DNA of 64,000 nt from Psychroflexus gondwanensis ACAM 44. Its GTDB lineage: Bacteria > Bacteroidota > Bacteroidia > Flavobacteriales > Flavobacteriaceae. The position numbers were made by a program, and so were the translations under genes. Where the stretch lies: positions 1 through 64,000 of the forward strand of contig NZ_APLF01000018.1 of the NCBI RefSeq assembly GCF_000355905.1, in the 5' to 3' direction. Shown piece after piece: positions 53,777 through 62,818 of the stretch. The stretch's first letter is position 1, and each line of letters begins with the position of its first letter. The notes beneath the pieces were generated by a model that saw only the letters and a list, made by a program, of their open reading frames with translations, was not told where the DNA came from and did not search any database.

Positions 53777-54573
53777 AATGTTGTTTTGACATGAAAATAA
53801 CCATTCAAAAGATTTTCTCTATTGTAAAGCATTTCTTCATTTGTATCTAGGCTTATAACCTGGAGGCCAACAGCTTTACAAATAGCTTGTCCTGCAGCGG
53901 TATCCCATTCCATCGTAGGGGCATATCGAGGATATACATCTGCCTCTCCTTCTGCGACTAAGCAAAATTTAAGAGAGCTTCCTTTGGAAACAATCTCTAC
54001 TGGTTTGTGATGTGTGTCTTTCAGTTTCTCTACATAGTCCAATGTGTCTTGATTCATGTGAGATCGGCTTCCAACCACCCTAATGGGGTTAGAGCCCTTG
54101 CTCGGCTTCAAGGGAGTTGCTTTTTTTAGTAAAGCATCCACATTAAAATCTCCTTGCGGAACTTCTACTTTATAGGAGGTTTGAGTTTCAACATCTCCTA
54201 CATATAAAATGCGCTGCGCAGGAACATAAATAACTCCGAATATTGATTTTTGGTCATCAATTAAAGCAATATTGACAGTAAATTCACCATTCTTTTTTAC
54301 AAATTCCTTAGTACCGTCCAGGGGGTCCACAATCCAACAGGTTTTCCAGGACTTCCGTTCACTATAGTCTATAGCTTTGTTTTCTTCGCTAATAATGGGG
54401 ATAGGAGTAGTCTCCAAATAAGACATGATCACTTTATTGGCCTCTTTATCGGCTAAAGTTAGTGGAGAATTATCCTCTTTATATTCCACTTCAAAATCTT
54501 GCTTGTAGATGTTCATAATGGCTTCTCCGGCTTTTATAGAAGCTTCAATTGCCTTTAATTTATTTTGATGCAT
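53773..54573 (-). CDS. cysQ: 3'(2'),5'-bisphosphate nucleotidase CysQ
   Basis: Removes inhibitory PAP and recycles PAPS. The 266-residue product is of the inositol-monophosphatase fold with metal-binding motifs SEEN (about residues 59-62), DPLDGTKEF (about 83-91) and the late PTMEWDTAAGQAI (about 218-230). It is the first gene of the leftward sulfate-activation operon. It keeps the pathway moving whether sulfate goes to cysteine or to sulfated products. Confidence 0.93.
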   Translation of the reverse strand: MHQNKLKAIEASIKAGEAIMNIYKQDFEVEYKEDNSPLTLADKEANKVIMSYLETTPIPIISEENKAIDYSERKSWKTCWIVDPLDGTKEFVKKNGEFTVNIALIDDQKSIFGVIYVPAQRILYVGDVETQTSYKVEVPQGDFNVDALLKKATPLKPSKGSNPIRVVGSRSHMNQDTLDYVEKLKDTHHKPVEIVSKGSSLKFCLVAEGEADVYPRYAPTMEWDTAAGQAICKAVGLQVISLDTNEEMLYNRENLLNGYFHVKTTL

Positions 54574-54673
54574 AAAAATGATTATTCTAATTTAGGGCTT
54601 GATATTCAGTTGATTATGTTCGTTGCCAAAACACAAATTTCAAACTTTTATTTTTAGTTTTTATAATAATTGA

Positions 54674-54681
54674 CAAAAGTA
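54674..54681 (-). promoter_or_regulatory. Possible -7 box for cysQCDN
   Basis: TACTTTTG on the minus strand, exact TAnnTTTG, about 100 bases upstream of the cysQ ATG. The longer leader makes it less certain than the other boxes listed. Confidence 0.35.
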
Positions 54682-54835
54682 TATAATTTCTACCAATCTA
54701 GTAGACTATTCAAATTTGAATACAGAATTCTCTTCTGTTAAATTTTATTCTGAAGTAAAATTGTAATTATTAATCCTTTCGACAGTTAAACTTGAAACTC
54801 TGATTCTTACATTTACGTAAATAAATTAAAAAGTT

Positions 54836-55567
54836 ATGAAAACCCTTAACACCTTTTTTTTTGGTCTTTTTTTCTCTGTTTTAGGAATGGGAACTGCCTT
54901 GAGCCAAAACATTCATCAGCATCAGCAATGGCAGGATTTACTTCAAACTTATGTGAATACTAATGGAGATGTTGATTATAAGAATTTGAAAAAAAATGAA
55001 AGGAAGCTCGACACTTACTTAGATCTTATTTCTAAAAACCCTCCTCAAGACTCCTGGACCAAAAATCAAAAGAAAGCTTACCTCATCAATGCGTATAACG
55101 CCTTTACCGTAAAGTTGATCTTAGATCACTATCCCGTAGAGAGTATTAAAGATATTGGAGGGTTTTTTAGCAGTCCTTTTACTACAGAATTTGCGAAAAT
55201 TGACGGTAAATTATATTCCCTAGATGATATTGAGAAAGGAATGCTCTTGAAAATGGGAGATCCCCGCGTTCATTTTGCGGTGAACTGCGCTTCAGAGTCT
55301 TGTCCCAAATTGCTGAACGAAGCCTATGTAGCTTCAAAACTCGACAAGCAACTTGACGCTTCCTCGAAAACCTTCGTAAATTCCAATAAAAACAAATTAT
55401 CCAAAACTAAAGTAGAGCTCTCCAAAATTTTCAAATGGTATGCTTCAGATTTTGAATCCGAATATGGTACAGTCATAAGATTCATAAATATGTATGCAAA
55501 TGAAACCATAAATGAAGAAGCATATATAGATTATTTGTCCTATTCTTGGGAACTGAATGAAATGTAG
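54836..55567 (+). CDS. Exported DUF547 protein
   Basis: The 243-residue product has a signal peptide ending at ALSQ (about residue 23) and a DUF547 domain, recognised by KKAYLINAYNAFTVKLILD (about 76-94) and HFAVNCASESCPKL (about 143-156). The family is widespread and of unknown function, often found beside redox or glycosyl transfer genes. It starts a four-gene block with a glycosyltransferase five bases downstream. Confidence 0.83.
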   Translation: MKTLNTFFFGLFFSVLGMGTALSQNIHQHQQWQDLLQTYVNTNGDVDYKNLKKNERKLDTYLDLISKNPPQDSWTKNQKKAYLINAYNAFTVKLILDHYPVESIKDIGGFFSSPFTTEFAKIDGKLYSLDDIEKGMLLKMGDPRVHFAVNCASESCPKLLNEAYVASKLDKQLDASSKTFVNSNKNKLSKTKVELSKIFKWYASDFESEYGTVIRFINMYANETINEEAYIDYLSYSWELNEM

Positions 55568-55572
55568 CTGGC

Positions 55573-56265
55573 ATGATTAGTATCATTATTCCAGTTTATA
55601 ATGAAGCTGAAGAGGTTGAAAGCAACCTTAAACAAATTCAGAATAGAATAAGTTCTTTTGGGTATGTTACGGAAATTCTTGTTGTGGACGGCGGAAGTAA
55701 CGATGGAACTTTAGCTTTAATTAATCAGGTTGACGGTATCAAATGCTTGGAAAGTACAAGAGGAAGACCAAGGCAAATGAATTATGGTGCCAAACAAGCC
55801 ACTGCAGAAATCCTATATTTCCTTCATATTGATTCTTTTCCACCTCAAGATTTTGATAGGCTAATTATAGAATCCGTTCAAAACCGACACCAAGCGGGAT
55901 GTTTCAAAATGAAATTTAGGAGTCGACATCCCTGGCTTCAATTTATAAGCTGGTTCACTAAATTTAATACCAGATCTTGTAGAGGTGGTGACCAGAGCTT
56001 GTTCGTGACAAAATCTCTTTTTGAAAAGGTAGGAGGCTACAATGAAGAGTTTCTAATTTATGAAGATCATGAAATTTTAAAACTGATTTATGACACTTCC
56101 GATTTTAAGGTGATTCAACATTCGATTTCAACATCTGCAAGACGTTTTGAACATAAAGGCATTCTGAAATTACAGGTTCTTTTTTGTATAATTTATTTTA
56201 AAAAATGGAGCGGGGCTTCATCAGATGAGCTCTATAGCTTTTATATGAAGCACATTAACAACTGA
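55573..56265 (+). CDS. Family 2 glycosyltransferase (TIGR04283-like)
   Basis: The 230-residue product is a GT-A fold transferase with SIIIPVYNEAEEVE at the N terminus, the nucleotide-binding VDGGSNDGT (about residues 38-46) and RGRPRQMNYGA (about 62-72). A metal-site-like HID segment (about 94-96) is also present, where many family members have the DxD motif. Its closest recognisable group is the TIGR04283 family linked to arsenosugar-type pathways, but the usual TIGR04282 partner is absent here, so the substrate is unknown. Confidence 0.8.
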   Translation: MISIIIPVYNEAEEVESNLKQIQNRISSFGYVTEILVVDGGSNDGTLALINQVDGIKCLESTRGRPRQMNYGAKQATAEILYFLHIDSFPPQDFDRLIIESVQNRHQAGCFKMKFRSRHPWLQFISWFTKFNTRSCRGGDQSLFVTKSLFEKVGGYNEEFLIYEDHEILKLIYDTSDFKVIQHSISTSARRFEHKGILKLQVLFCIIYFKKWSGASSDELYSFYMKHINN

Positions 56266-56341
56266 ATTTGTATATTTTAAGACTCTTTAGCTACTGAACT
56301 TCTATGAGATAAACTAATTTTACATTTAAAACCATAATAGT

Positions 56342-57652
56342 TTGGGACAAGAACACATCGTTATTATAGGGAATGGGATTTCTGGAGTAACTGCAGCAAG
56401 GCATATTCGGAAACAATCTCAGAAACGCATTACCTTAATTTCTTCTGAAAGTGAACATTTCTTTTCTAGAACTGCTTTGATGTACGTTTATATGGGCCAT
56501 ATGAAATGGAATCATCTTAAGCCTTATGAAGATGGATTTTGGAAGAAAAATAGAATAGACATAAAGCAGGCTCATGTTTCGGCCGTTGATCATAAAAACA
56601 AAGAGCTACAACTAGAATCAGGAGAAGCATTTCCCTATGATAAGCTTGTCATTGCCTGTGGCTCTAAATCAAACAAATTCGGTTGGCCTGGTCAAGATTC
56701 GAAAGGTGTTTTGGGCCTTTATAGCAAGCAAGATTTAGAGTCTCTAGAAGACCATGCGCCAAATAAGGAGGTATGCAAGAGAGCCGTTATTGTTGGTGGT
56801 GGTTTAATAGGAATTGAATTAGCAGAAATGCTTGCGACCAGAAATATACCGGTTACTCTATTGGTAAGGGAGAGCCATTTTTGGAACAATGTGCTACCCA
56901 GCGAAGAAGCTAAGCTAATAGATAGACACATTCGAGAGCACCACATCGACTTAAGATTGGAAACTAATCTGGAAGAAATTATTGCGGATGATACAGGTAG
57001 AGTTAAGGCTATAAAAATTAAAGAAACAGGGGAGGTTTTGGAATGTAATTTTGTAGGATTAACGCCTGGCGTTTCACCAAATATTGATTTCCTTAAATCC
57101 AGTGATATCGAATTGAATCGTGGAGTTTTAGTGAACCGAAAGCTGGAAACCAGCGTAGAGGATATTTATGCTATTGGAGACTGTGCCGAGCAAAGGCAGC
57201 CTATTGGAAATCGTCCTTCAATTGAAGCGGTGTGGTATACCGGTAGAATGATGGGGGAGACTTTGGCACAAACACTCTGTGGAAATCCTAGAGAATACAA
57301 GCCAGGACAGTGGTTCAATTCGGCTAAGTTTTTTGATATAGAATATCAAACATACGGTTGGGTATTTAGCCAAGCAAAGGAGGGACATACCGACTTTTAC
57401 TGGGAACATACCGATGGAAAAAAATGCATACATATCCAGTATGAAATTGAATCGAGGATTTTTAAAGGCATAAACACCTTTGGAATTCGATTGCGCCATG
57501 AGGTTTTTGACCGATGGTTAACAGAGAACGCTACAGTAGATGAGGTTATTAAAAACCTGAAGTCGGCTAACTTTGATCCCGAATTTTTTAAGTCTTATGA
57601 GAAAGAAATTCAAAATAAATTTCAACATACACTAAAAACAACTTCATTATGA
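56342..57652 (+). CDS. NAD(P)/FAD-dependent oxidoreductase
   Basis: The 436-residue product is a pyridine nucleotide-disulfide-type flavoprotein. FAD is bound at IVIIGNGISGVTAA (residues 6-19) and NAD(P) at VIVGGGLIGIELAEM (about 149-163). The second FAD motif is IYAIGDCAE (about 276-284). The C-terminal 100 residues do not resemble a standard disulfide reductase dimer domain, and no CxxxxC redox motif is seen. TTG at 56342 is the only usable start because a stop lies five codons upstream. It overlaps the next gene by 4 bases (ATGA). Confidence 0.86.
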   Translation: MGQEHIVIIGNGISGVTAARHIRKQSQKRITLISSESEHFFSRTALMYVYMGHMKWNHLKPYEDGFWKKNRIDIKQAHVSAVDHKNKELQLESGEAFPYDKLVIACGSKSNKFGWPGQDSKGVLGLYSKQDLESLEDHAPNKEVCKRAVIVGGGLIGIELAEMLATRNIPVTLLVRESHFWNNVLPSEEAKLIDRHIREHHIDLRLETNLEEIIADDTGRVKAIKIKETGEVLECNFVGLTPGVSPNIDFLKSSDIELNRGVLVNRKLETSVEDIYAIGDCAEQRQPIGNRPSIEAVWYTGRMMGETLAQTLCGNPREYKPGQWFNSAKFFDIEYQTYGWVFSQAKEGHTDFYWEHTDGKKCIHIQYEIESRIFKGINTFGIRLRHEVFDRWLTENATVDEVIKNLKSANFDPEFFKSYEKEIQNKFQHTLKTTSL

Positions 57653-59235
57653 GTGTAGATATAAACATGTCTGTTACAGGCAATTCGCCAGAAGCTTTAA
57701 ACGTCCAGCAAAAACTATCTTCTGCGCTAGGATTGTTGGGTATTTTTATAATGACCTTATCGGGGTTCAATATTCATTTTCAGCCCAAAATCGTTTGGGT
57801 GAGTTTATCCCTTATCATGGTTCTCGCAGGGATTTTTTGGTATTCCAAAGTGAGTTACGCGCACAAGACTGAAGGTATCAAAAACGATCGGATTTATTTT
57901 AAATCTCTAACCAACCGAGGATTTTGGGCCTATATTTTAGGCTTAGCTTTAACAGGGTTTTATATTGTACTTTATTTTTATCCCAACTGGATAGGATTGA
58001 GTAGCGAAGGAGAAAACACAGGGGTTGTAGCTTTATTTGATCCGTTAAGCAAAGCTATAAGTGGGAATGCAGCAAGCCAATGGTTTGTTTATGGAACCTT
58101 ATACACCTTAGCTATTGTTGGTTTTGGTGTGAAATTCTTATGGAAATATCGTCATAATCGCTATCAACGCTTACGTACATTTTCAGTTATGTTTTTCCAA
58201 TTGGGATTTGCATTTTTAATTCCAGAGCTGATGTCAAGACTCAATGGAGATAATTTTTCATTACCCTACTATAACTTCATCAACATATGGCCTTTAAATC
58301 ATTACAATTTTGAACAATATAGAGTCGACCAGTTTGTAAATGCGGGGACTGTTGGTATTGGACTACTTATTTTTGGAGTTCTTTCTATCCTAATTATCAC
58401 TCCTATTTTAACCTACAAATACGGTAAGCGCTGGTATTGTTCTTGGGTGTGTGGTTGTGGAGGATTAGCAGAAACTGCTGGGGATCCTTTTCGTCATTTG
58501 AGCGACAAATCCCAGTCTTCTTGGAAATTGGAGCGCTGGTTGGTCCATACAGTTCTTGTTTTTGTAGTTATAATGACGACGGCGGTTGTTTATTCTTACC
58601 TAAATACTGATAAGTACTGGTTGTCTGGCACTGCTTTTCTGATAAGTGTAGCTAGTTTATTGACGATTGTCTTTACTTGGACGATGGTCTATAAGCGTCA
58701 AGAACTACAAAACGATGCTAAATATGCAGCGATTGGTTTTTTTGTCGTCATACTTTCCTTGCTGGGACTTCACTTTTCTGGACTTATAGATAAGATCTTT
58801 TTATTTGAAGCTGAAACCTTAAGAGCAACTTATGGTTTTGCAATTGGAGCTATCTTTTCTGGAGTTGTAGGGGTTGGGTTTTATCCTATTTTTGGGAATA
58901 GAGTTTGGTGTAGATTTGGATGTCCTATGGCAGCTATTTTAGGATTTCAACAGCGCTTATTTTCAAAATTCAGAATTACGACCAATGGTGGTCAATGTAT
59001 TTCTTGCGGAAACTGTACCACGTATTGTGAGATGGGAATAGATGTGAGAGCCTACGCACAAAAAGGAGAAAACATAGTGAGATCGTCTTGTGTGGGTTGT
59101 GGAATTTGTGCTTCCGTTTGTCCAAGAGGAGTTTTAAAATTGGAGAATGATACACCAGCTGGCAGAATCAATTCAAATGAAATCCTTCTTGGAAATGATG
59201 TGGATTTGATGGACTTGGTGAATCAAAACAAGTAA
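57649..59235 (+). CDS. NapH/NosR-like 4Fe-4S membrane protein
   Basis: The 528-residue product has about ten transmembrane helices and several cysteine groups. A membrane-adjacent WYCSWVCGCGGLAETAG lies at about residues 263-279, VWCRFGCPMA at about 422-431, and two ferredoxin-type clusters CISCGNCTTYC and CVGCGICASVC at about 448-495. It should pass electrons through the membrane, with the coupled FAD oxidoreductase as a likely electron partner. End acceptor unknown. A strong terminator follows. Confidence 0.87.
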   Translation: MSVDINMSVTGNSPEALNVQQKLSSALGLLGIFIMTLSGFNIHFQPKIVWVSLSLIMVLAGIFWYSKVSYAHKTEGIKNDRIYFKSLTNRGFWAYILGLALTGFYIVLYFYPNWIGLSSEGENTGVVALFDPLSKAISGNAASQWFVYGTLYTLAIVGFGVKFLWKYRHNRYQRLRTFSVMFFQLGFAFLIPELMSRLNGDNFSLPYYNFINIWPLNHYNFEQYRVDQFVNAGTVGIGLLIFGVLSILIITPILTYKYGKRWYCSWVCGCGGLAETAGDPFRHLSDKSQSSWKLERWLVHTVLVFVVIMTTAVVYSYLNTDKYWLSGTAFLISVASLLTIVFTWTMVYKRQELQNDAKYAAIGFFVVILSLLGLHFSGLIDKIFLFEAETLRATYGFAIGAIFSGVVGVGFYPIFGNRVWCRFGCPMAAILGFQQRLFSKFRITTNGGQCISCGNCTTYCEMGIDVRAYAQKGENIVRSSCVGCGICASVCPRGVLKLENDTPAGRINSNEILLGNDVDLMDLVNQNK

Positions 59236-59256
59236 AATAAATTCATAGTATAATTT

Positions 59257-59289
59257 AACTCCTTCTCACTTTTTTGAGAAGGAGTTTTT
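59257..59289 (+). terminator. Terminator after Fe-S membrane protein gene
   Basis: AACTCCTTCTCA (59257-59268) pairs perfectly with TGAGAAGGAGTT (59275-59286) around a 6-base loop, followed by TTTTT. It ends the 54.8-59.2 kb transcript. Confidence 0.9.
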
Positions 59290-59508
59290 GATTTCATTCA
59301 AAAAAATAGTAATTATTTAAGAACCTATTCATTAATTTTTTAAATTTAAGAGATGTTTAATGATTTTTTTAAAGTAGACTTTTATACGATTACATTTAAA
59401 ATTCAATCATTAATACAATTTTTATAGAAATCTTAGCAATTTTTATTTAAAATCAAACGTTTACAAAAAGCTTACTAGGGGGAATTCAATTTGATTTGTT
59501 TTAAAAAT

Positions 59509-60039
59509 ATGAAATACTTACTTATTATATGTGTCATTTTCTTCAGTTGTACTGACGATAGATCTCTGGACTCTGATGAGTTTGAAGTGATTCCAAGATT
59601 TGAAGCCAATGTGTTTCAAACTGTGTATACCGCAGAACTGATCAATGCAGGAAATGATTCTATCCCTATTCCCAATACTATTCGTGATTTTGTGGATATT
59701 GATTTTTTAAATGAACAGTATAATGCTGATTATTTAGAATCTTTAGAATTCAAGTTCTTAGCAGAGAACAGTATCAATAGACCTCAAACTTTAGATTTTA
59801 TTTTCTTTGATATCGATGATTTTGAAACTTTTAGAGTCACGGAGACTATTCCATCAGGAAGTTTGACAGGCCCTAGTATTAAAACTTTTTCGGTTGAACT
59901 CAATCCTCAACAAATTGATATAATTACTTCGAGTATACGAGCAGAAGTTTTTGTAAATCAGCCCAGAGCGGCAACAAATATCGGTGAGATGCAAATTGAA
60001 TGTATTGTGGAAGCAGGTTATCTTTATCCAGGAGAATGA
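59509..60039 (+). CDS. Small lipoprotein coupled to PorP/SprF gene
   Basis: The 176-residue product has a lipoprotein signal MKYLLIICVIFFSC followed by an acidic, beta-rich body with no recognised domain. ATG at 59509 is preferred to the TTG at 59491 because it places the lipobox correctly. Its stop overlaps the ATG of the PorP-like gene (ATGA), so the two are made together and probably act together at the outer membrane. Function unknown. Confidence 0.75.
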   Translation: MKYLLIICVIFFSCTDDRSLDSDEFEVIPRFEANVFQTVYTAELINAGNDSIPIPNTIRDFVDIDFLNEQYNADYLESLEFKFLAENSINRPQTLDFIFFDIDDFETFRVTETIPSGSLTGPSIKTFSVELNPQQIDIITSSIRAEVFVNQPRAATNIGEMQIECIVEAGYLYPGE

Positions 60040-61397
60040 AGTACATCCCTATTCTTTTTTTTGTTCTAGTATCCAATATTCTGTGGAGTCAAGACAATCA
60101 TTTGCTCTACAATCAAACGCATAACCCGCAATCTTTGATGTTGAATCCTGGAGCTGCTTATGAAAAAACAAACTTCCATATCGGAGTTCCTATACTTTCT
60201 AATGTTTATGCCTCGGTTGGAAACACAGTGCTCAATGTTGATAATTTATTCAACACTAGAGATTTCAACGTCAATGTAGCAGAATCTCTAGACCGGATAT
60301 CAGCTAAAGATTTTGTGGCTTTCAATCAAAAGATTGATCTTATCAATTTCGGTTGGAAACGCAAGTCTATTTATTACACCGCTGGGGTTTATCAAGAAAG
60401 TGATGCTGTATTTAATTTTCCAAAAGACTTACTAGAACTGGCCTATTTTGGAAATGCTGGTCAAAATAGAAGTTATGATATTGGACAGATCAACTTCAGA
60501 GGAAACCTACAGACCGTTTTTCATATTGGAATTAATCAACAAGTGAACGACGATTTACATATCGGAGTACGAGGAAAACTCTACACTTCCAGTGTTAATA
60601 TAAAATCAGTTGGAAATACTGGGCATTTCGTCTCCAAAGAGAATGAGGAAGGGCTTTTGCTCAACCAAAGCATAAGCAATTTGGACTTAAGATTCCAAAG
60701 TACAGGTTTTGAAAGTTTTGATGAACTGACTCCTGGGAATATACTCATAGGTTCTAACTATGGTTTAGGCTTAGATTTTGGACTGTCTTATTATTTCAAC
60801 GATAGGCTAGAGTTCACAGGAAGTATTTTGGACCTTGGTTTTATTCACTTTAGTAAAGATACCAGACAGGATGTTTATCAAGGCTTTTTTGAATATGATG
60901 GGCTTAGTCTTCAATTTCCTGATTTCCAAAATGGGGACGATTTGATTACTTACTATCAAAATTTGGGGGATGATATTGAAACGAATTTACCAGAGGAGAT
61001 TACTTCTGGCTCCTATATGTATATGCAACCAACTAAGATAAATTTGGGATTAAGTTATAATTTTGGAGGAGAAGCCGGTCCATGCAATTGCAGGCTAAAA
61101 TCTTCAGGAAAGCGCTCTGGCAACCAAACTCTTAGTCTGCATGCTTTTAGTATGGTAAGTGCTGGGAATCTGTTTTACAGCCTCAATGGAATGTACGAGC
61201 GAAGCTTTTGGAAAGTCTTGTATGCAAAAGTGAGTTTAGGAATAGATCAATTTAATAGACCAAACTATGGAGGAGGTTTGGCCCTAGATGTTTGGAAATT
61301 AAACTTATCTCTAAATGTGGATCGCTTAAATCATTTTAATAACATTTATAATGCCGAGGCGCTAACTTATCAGTTTGGTTTAAACCTAAAACTTTAA
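60036..61397 (+). CDS. PorP/SprF family type IX secretion-associated barrel
   Basis: The 453-residue product has a signal peptide ending at LWSQ (about residue 17), then HLLYNQTHNPQSLMLNPGAAY, the opening typical of PorP/SprF proteins. Gly/aromatic beta-barrel strands follow through to the C terminus. Members help type IX secretion move large adhesins to the surface, usually as SprF beside a giant adhesin gene; no adhesin is present here. It starts inside the lipoprotein stop and its end overlaps the convergent upxY gene by 12 bases. Confidence 0.83.
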   Translation: MKYIPILFFVLVSNILWSQDNHLLYNQTHNPQSLMLNPGAAYEKTNFHIGVPILSNVYASVGNTVLNVDNLFNTRDFNVNVAESLDRISAKDFVAFNQKIDLINFGWKRKSIYYTAGVYQESDAVFNFPKDLLELAYFGNAGQNRSYDIGQINFRGNLQTVFHIGINQQVNDDLHIGVRGKLYTSSVNIKSVGNTGHFVSKENEEGLLLNQSISNLDLRFQSTGFESFDELTPGNILIGSNYGLGLDFGLSYYFNDRLEFTGSILDLGFIHFSKDTRQDVYQGFFEYDGLSLQFPDFQNGDDLITYYQNLGDDIETNLPEEITSGSYMYMQPTKINLGLSYNFGGEAGPCNCRLKSSGKRSGNQTLSLHAFSMVSAGNLFYSLNGMYERSFWKVLYAKVSLGIDQFNRPNYGGGLALDVWKLNLSLNVDRLNHFNNIYNAEALTYQFGLNLKL

Positions 61398-61886
61398 AGT
61401 CTTTTTTTTAAATTTCACCACATACCCCAAGCCTTCAAGGACTACCCAACATTCCGTAGTACTCGTATAAGTCACAGTTCCTTGAATATGTTCAAAACCT
61501 AAAGAAGTCATATCTAGTTTTACGCCTGCTTGCATTTTTTGCAATCCATGGTTTTCAAATTGACTATCGTCCAGAAGTGATTTTAAACTTTCAACTTCTT
61601 CAGAAGTGACCTTGGCGGGTTGCCCAAGCCAATACAAATATCTTATAGCATTTTTCCTGTTAAAAACTAGCTCTCTTTTTTCGTTTTCAATATATACTAA
61701 AATCATAGAAGGGAGAAGGGGTGTTTCTACCTTCTTTTTTCGATCGCTCCACACTTTAAGTTCAACTTGAGTAGGGCAGTAAGCTTCAATTCCATCCTCT
61801 TGTAGTTGCTGAGCAAGCTTTTTCTCTGCTCGAGGCTTGGTGTAGAGAACATACCAGAAAGAGTCTGATTTTGAAGATGAATTCAT
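61386..61886 (-). CDS. UpxY-family transcription antiterminator (NusG paralogue)
   Basis: The 166-residue product has an NGN domain starting SFWYVLYTKPRAEKKLAQQL (about residues 9-28), with CPTQVELKVWSDRKKKVETPLLPSMI near 37-62, and a short C-terminal KOW-like part. UpxY proteins normally lead capsule or polysaccharide operons and promote their read-through. Here nothing but the convergent PorP-like gene lies downstream, so it is an orphan or acts in trans. Confidence 0.85.
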   Translation of the reverse strand: MNSSSKSDSFWYVLYTKPRAEKKLAQQLQEDGIEAYCPTQVELKVWSDRKKKVETPLLPSMILVYIENEKRELVFNRKNAIRYLYWLGQPAKVTSEEVESLKSLLDDSQFENHGLQKMQAGVKLDMTSLGFEHIQGTVTYTSTTECWVVLEGLGYVVKFKKKTLKF

Positions 61887-61926
61887 AGAGATTAAAATAA
61901 CAACAAGCTCAGATCTAAATATACAT

Positions 61927-62694
61927 TTAATCCATTATAACCTCAAACGAATGGGAAAGACCTTTAAACTCATCTAGTTCCGCGGTTAAAGAACCCACAG
62001 CAAGTTCTGCTTCAATTTTTAAGGGGATTTTGTTTTGGTCTGCGCTTATCCAAAATGTTAAGCTTTCTTGAGCTTCAAAAACACGTTCTGCTTTCACGTA
62101 TGGTCTAAATTTTAAGCAGGCCACTTTTCCGAATTTAGTATCCAAGACTTCATAACCAAGGAATTTAGTCTTAAAATCATAGTTTTCATTATCAAAAAAC
62201 ATGTTCAAGTTAAACTCTTGACCAATCCGCAAGGTTTCAATATTAATACTGTTCCTAAGTTTATAGAAGGCGGAAAGCATATCTTGAGTATTGAGCTCAA
62301 AATCAAAAGATTCTGTTGTTTTGTGCTTATAATCTACGACTTTGACCCGTTGTGAATTGTGATTAAAGTAGAGTTCTTTATGCTTTTTGTACCCTCCTTC
62401 ATTAATGTCTCTTATAAACTTTACGGGCAGTCCATCTTGGTTAACGAAGGTTTCGTATCGATCTCTCACTCTAAAGAACACATCTAACAAACCAACACTT
62501 TTTCCATTGCCGATAATGTGATGAACATCCTCATTGTTTAGTTTGGTTTTTCTGACTTCAAGAGTGGCTTTGCTCGTATTAAACCACCCGTATTTTATTT
62601 TAAAACTCAACCACTCTCCATCTTCATATGCAGATTGGCTGTAACTGCAAAAAACACTTGAAATGGCAATAACTAGGCTAAGGATAAATTTCAT
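61927..62694 (-). CDS. Exported DUF3108 protein
   Basis: The 255-residue product has a signal peptide ending at SYSQ (about residue 21) and a DUF3108 beta-rich domain with WLSFKIKYGWFNTSKATLEV near the start and LTFWISADQNKIPLKIEAEL near the end. ATG at 62694 is chosen over a TTG at 62715 because it starts the signal peptide directly. The family is of unknown function, likely periplasmic or outer-membrane linked. Confidence 0.8.
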   Translation of the reverse strand: MKFILSLVIAISSVFCSYSQSAYEDGEWLSFKIKYGWFNTSKATLEVRKTKLNNEDVHHIIGNGKSVGLLDVFFRVRDRYETFVNQDGLPVKFIRDINEGGYKKHKELYFNHNSQRVKVVDYKHKTTESFDFELNTQDMLSAFYKLRNSINIETLRIGQEFNLNMFFDNENYDFKTKFLGYEVLDTKFGKVACLKFRPYVKAERVFEAQESLTFWISADQNKIPLKIEAELAVGSLTAELDEFKGLSHSFEVIMD

Positions 62695-62766
62695 AAAGAT
62701 AGAATGTCTATTCAAATTTCAATATAATCAATTAGTATGCCTTTATTTTATGATAACTTTAAAAGC

Positions 62767-62795
62767 GAAAGCCTCGCACTTTAGAAGAGGCTTTC
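62767..62795 (-). terminator. Probable terminator after hppD
   Basis: GAAAGCCTC (62767-62775) pairs with GAGGCTTTC (62787-62795) around an 11-base loop, between the hppD stop and the DUF3108 gene. Only a weak T tract follows on the minus strand. Confidence 0.6.
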
Positions 62796-62818
62796 AATTT
62801 CTGTACTGTAATACCAAT

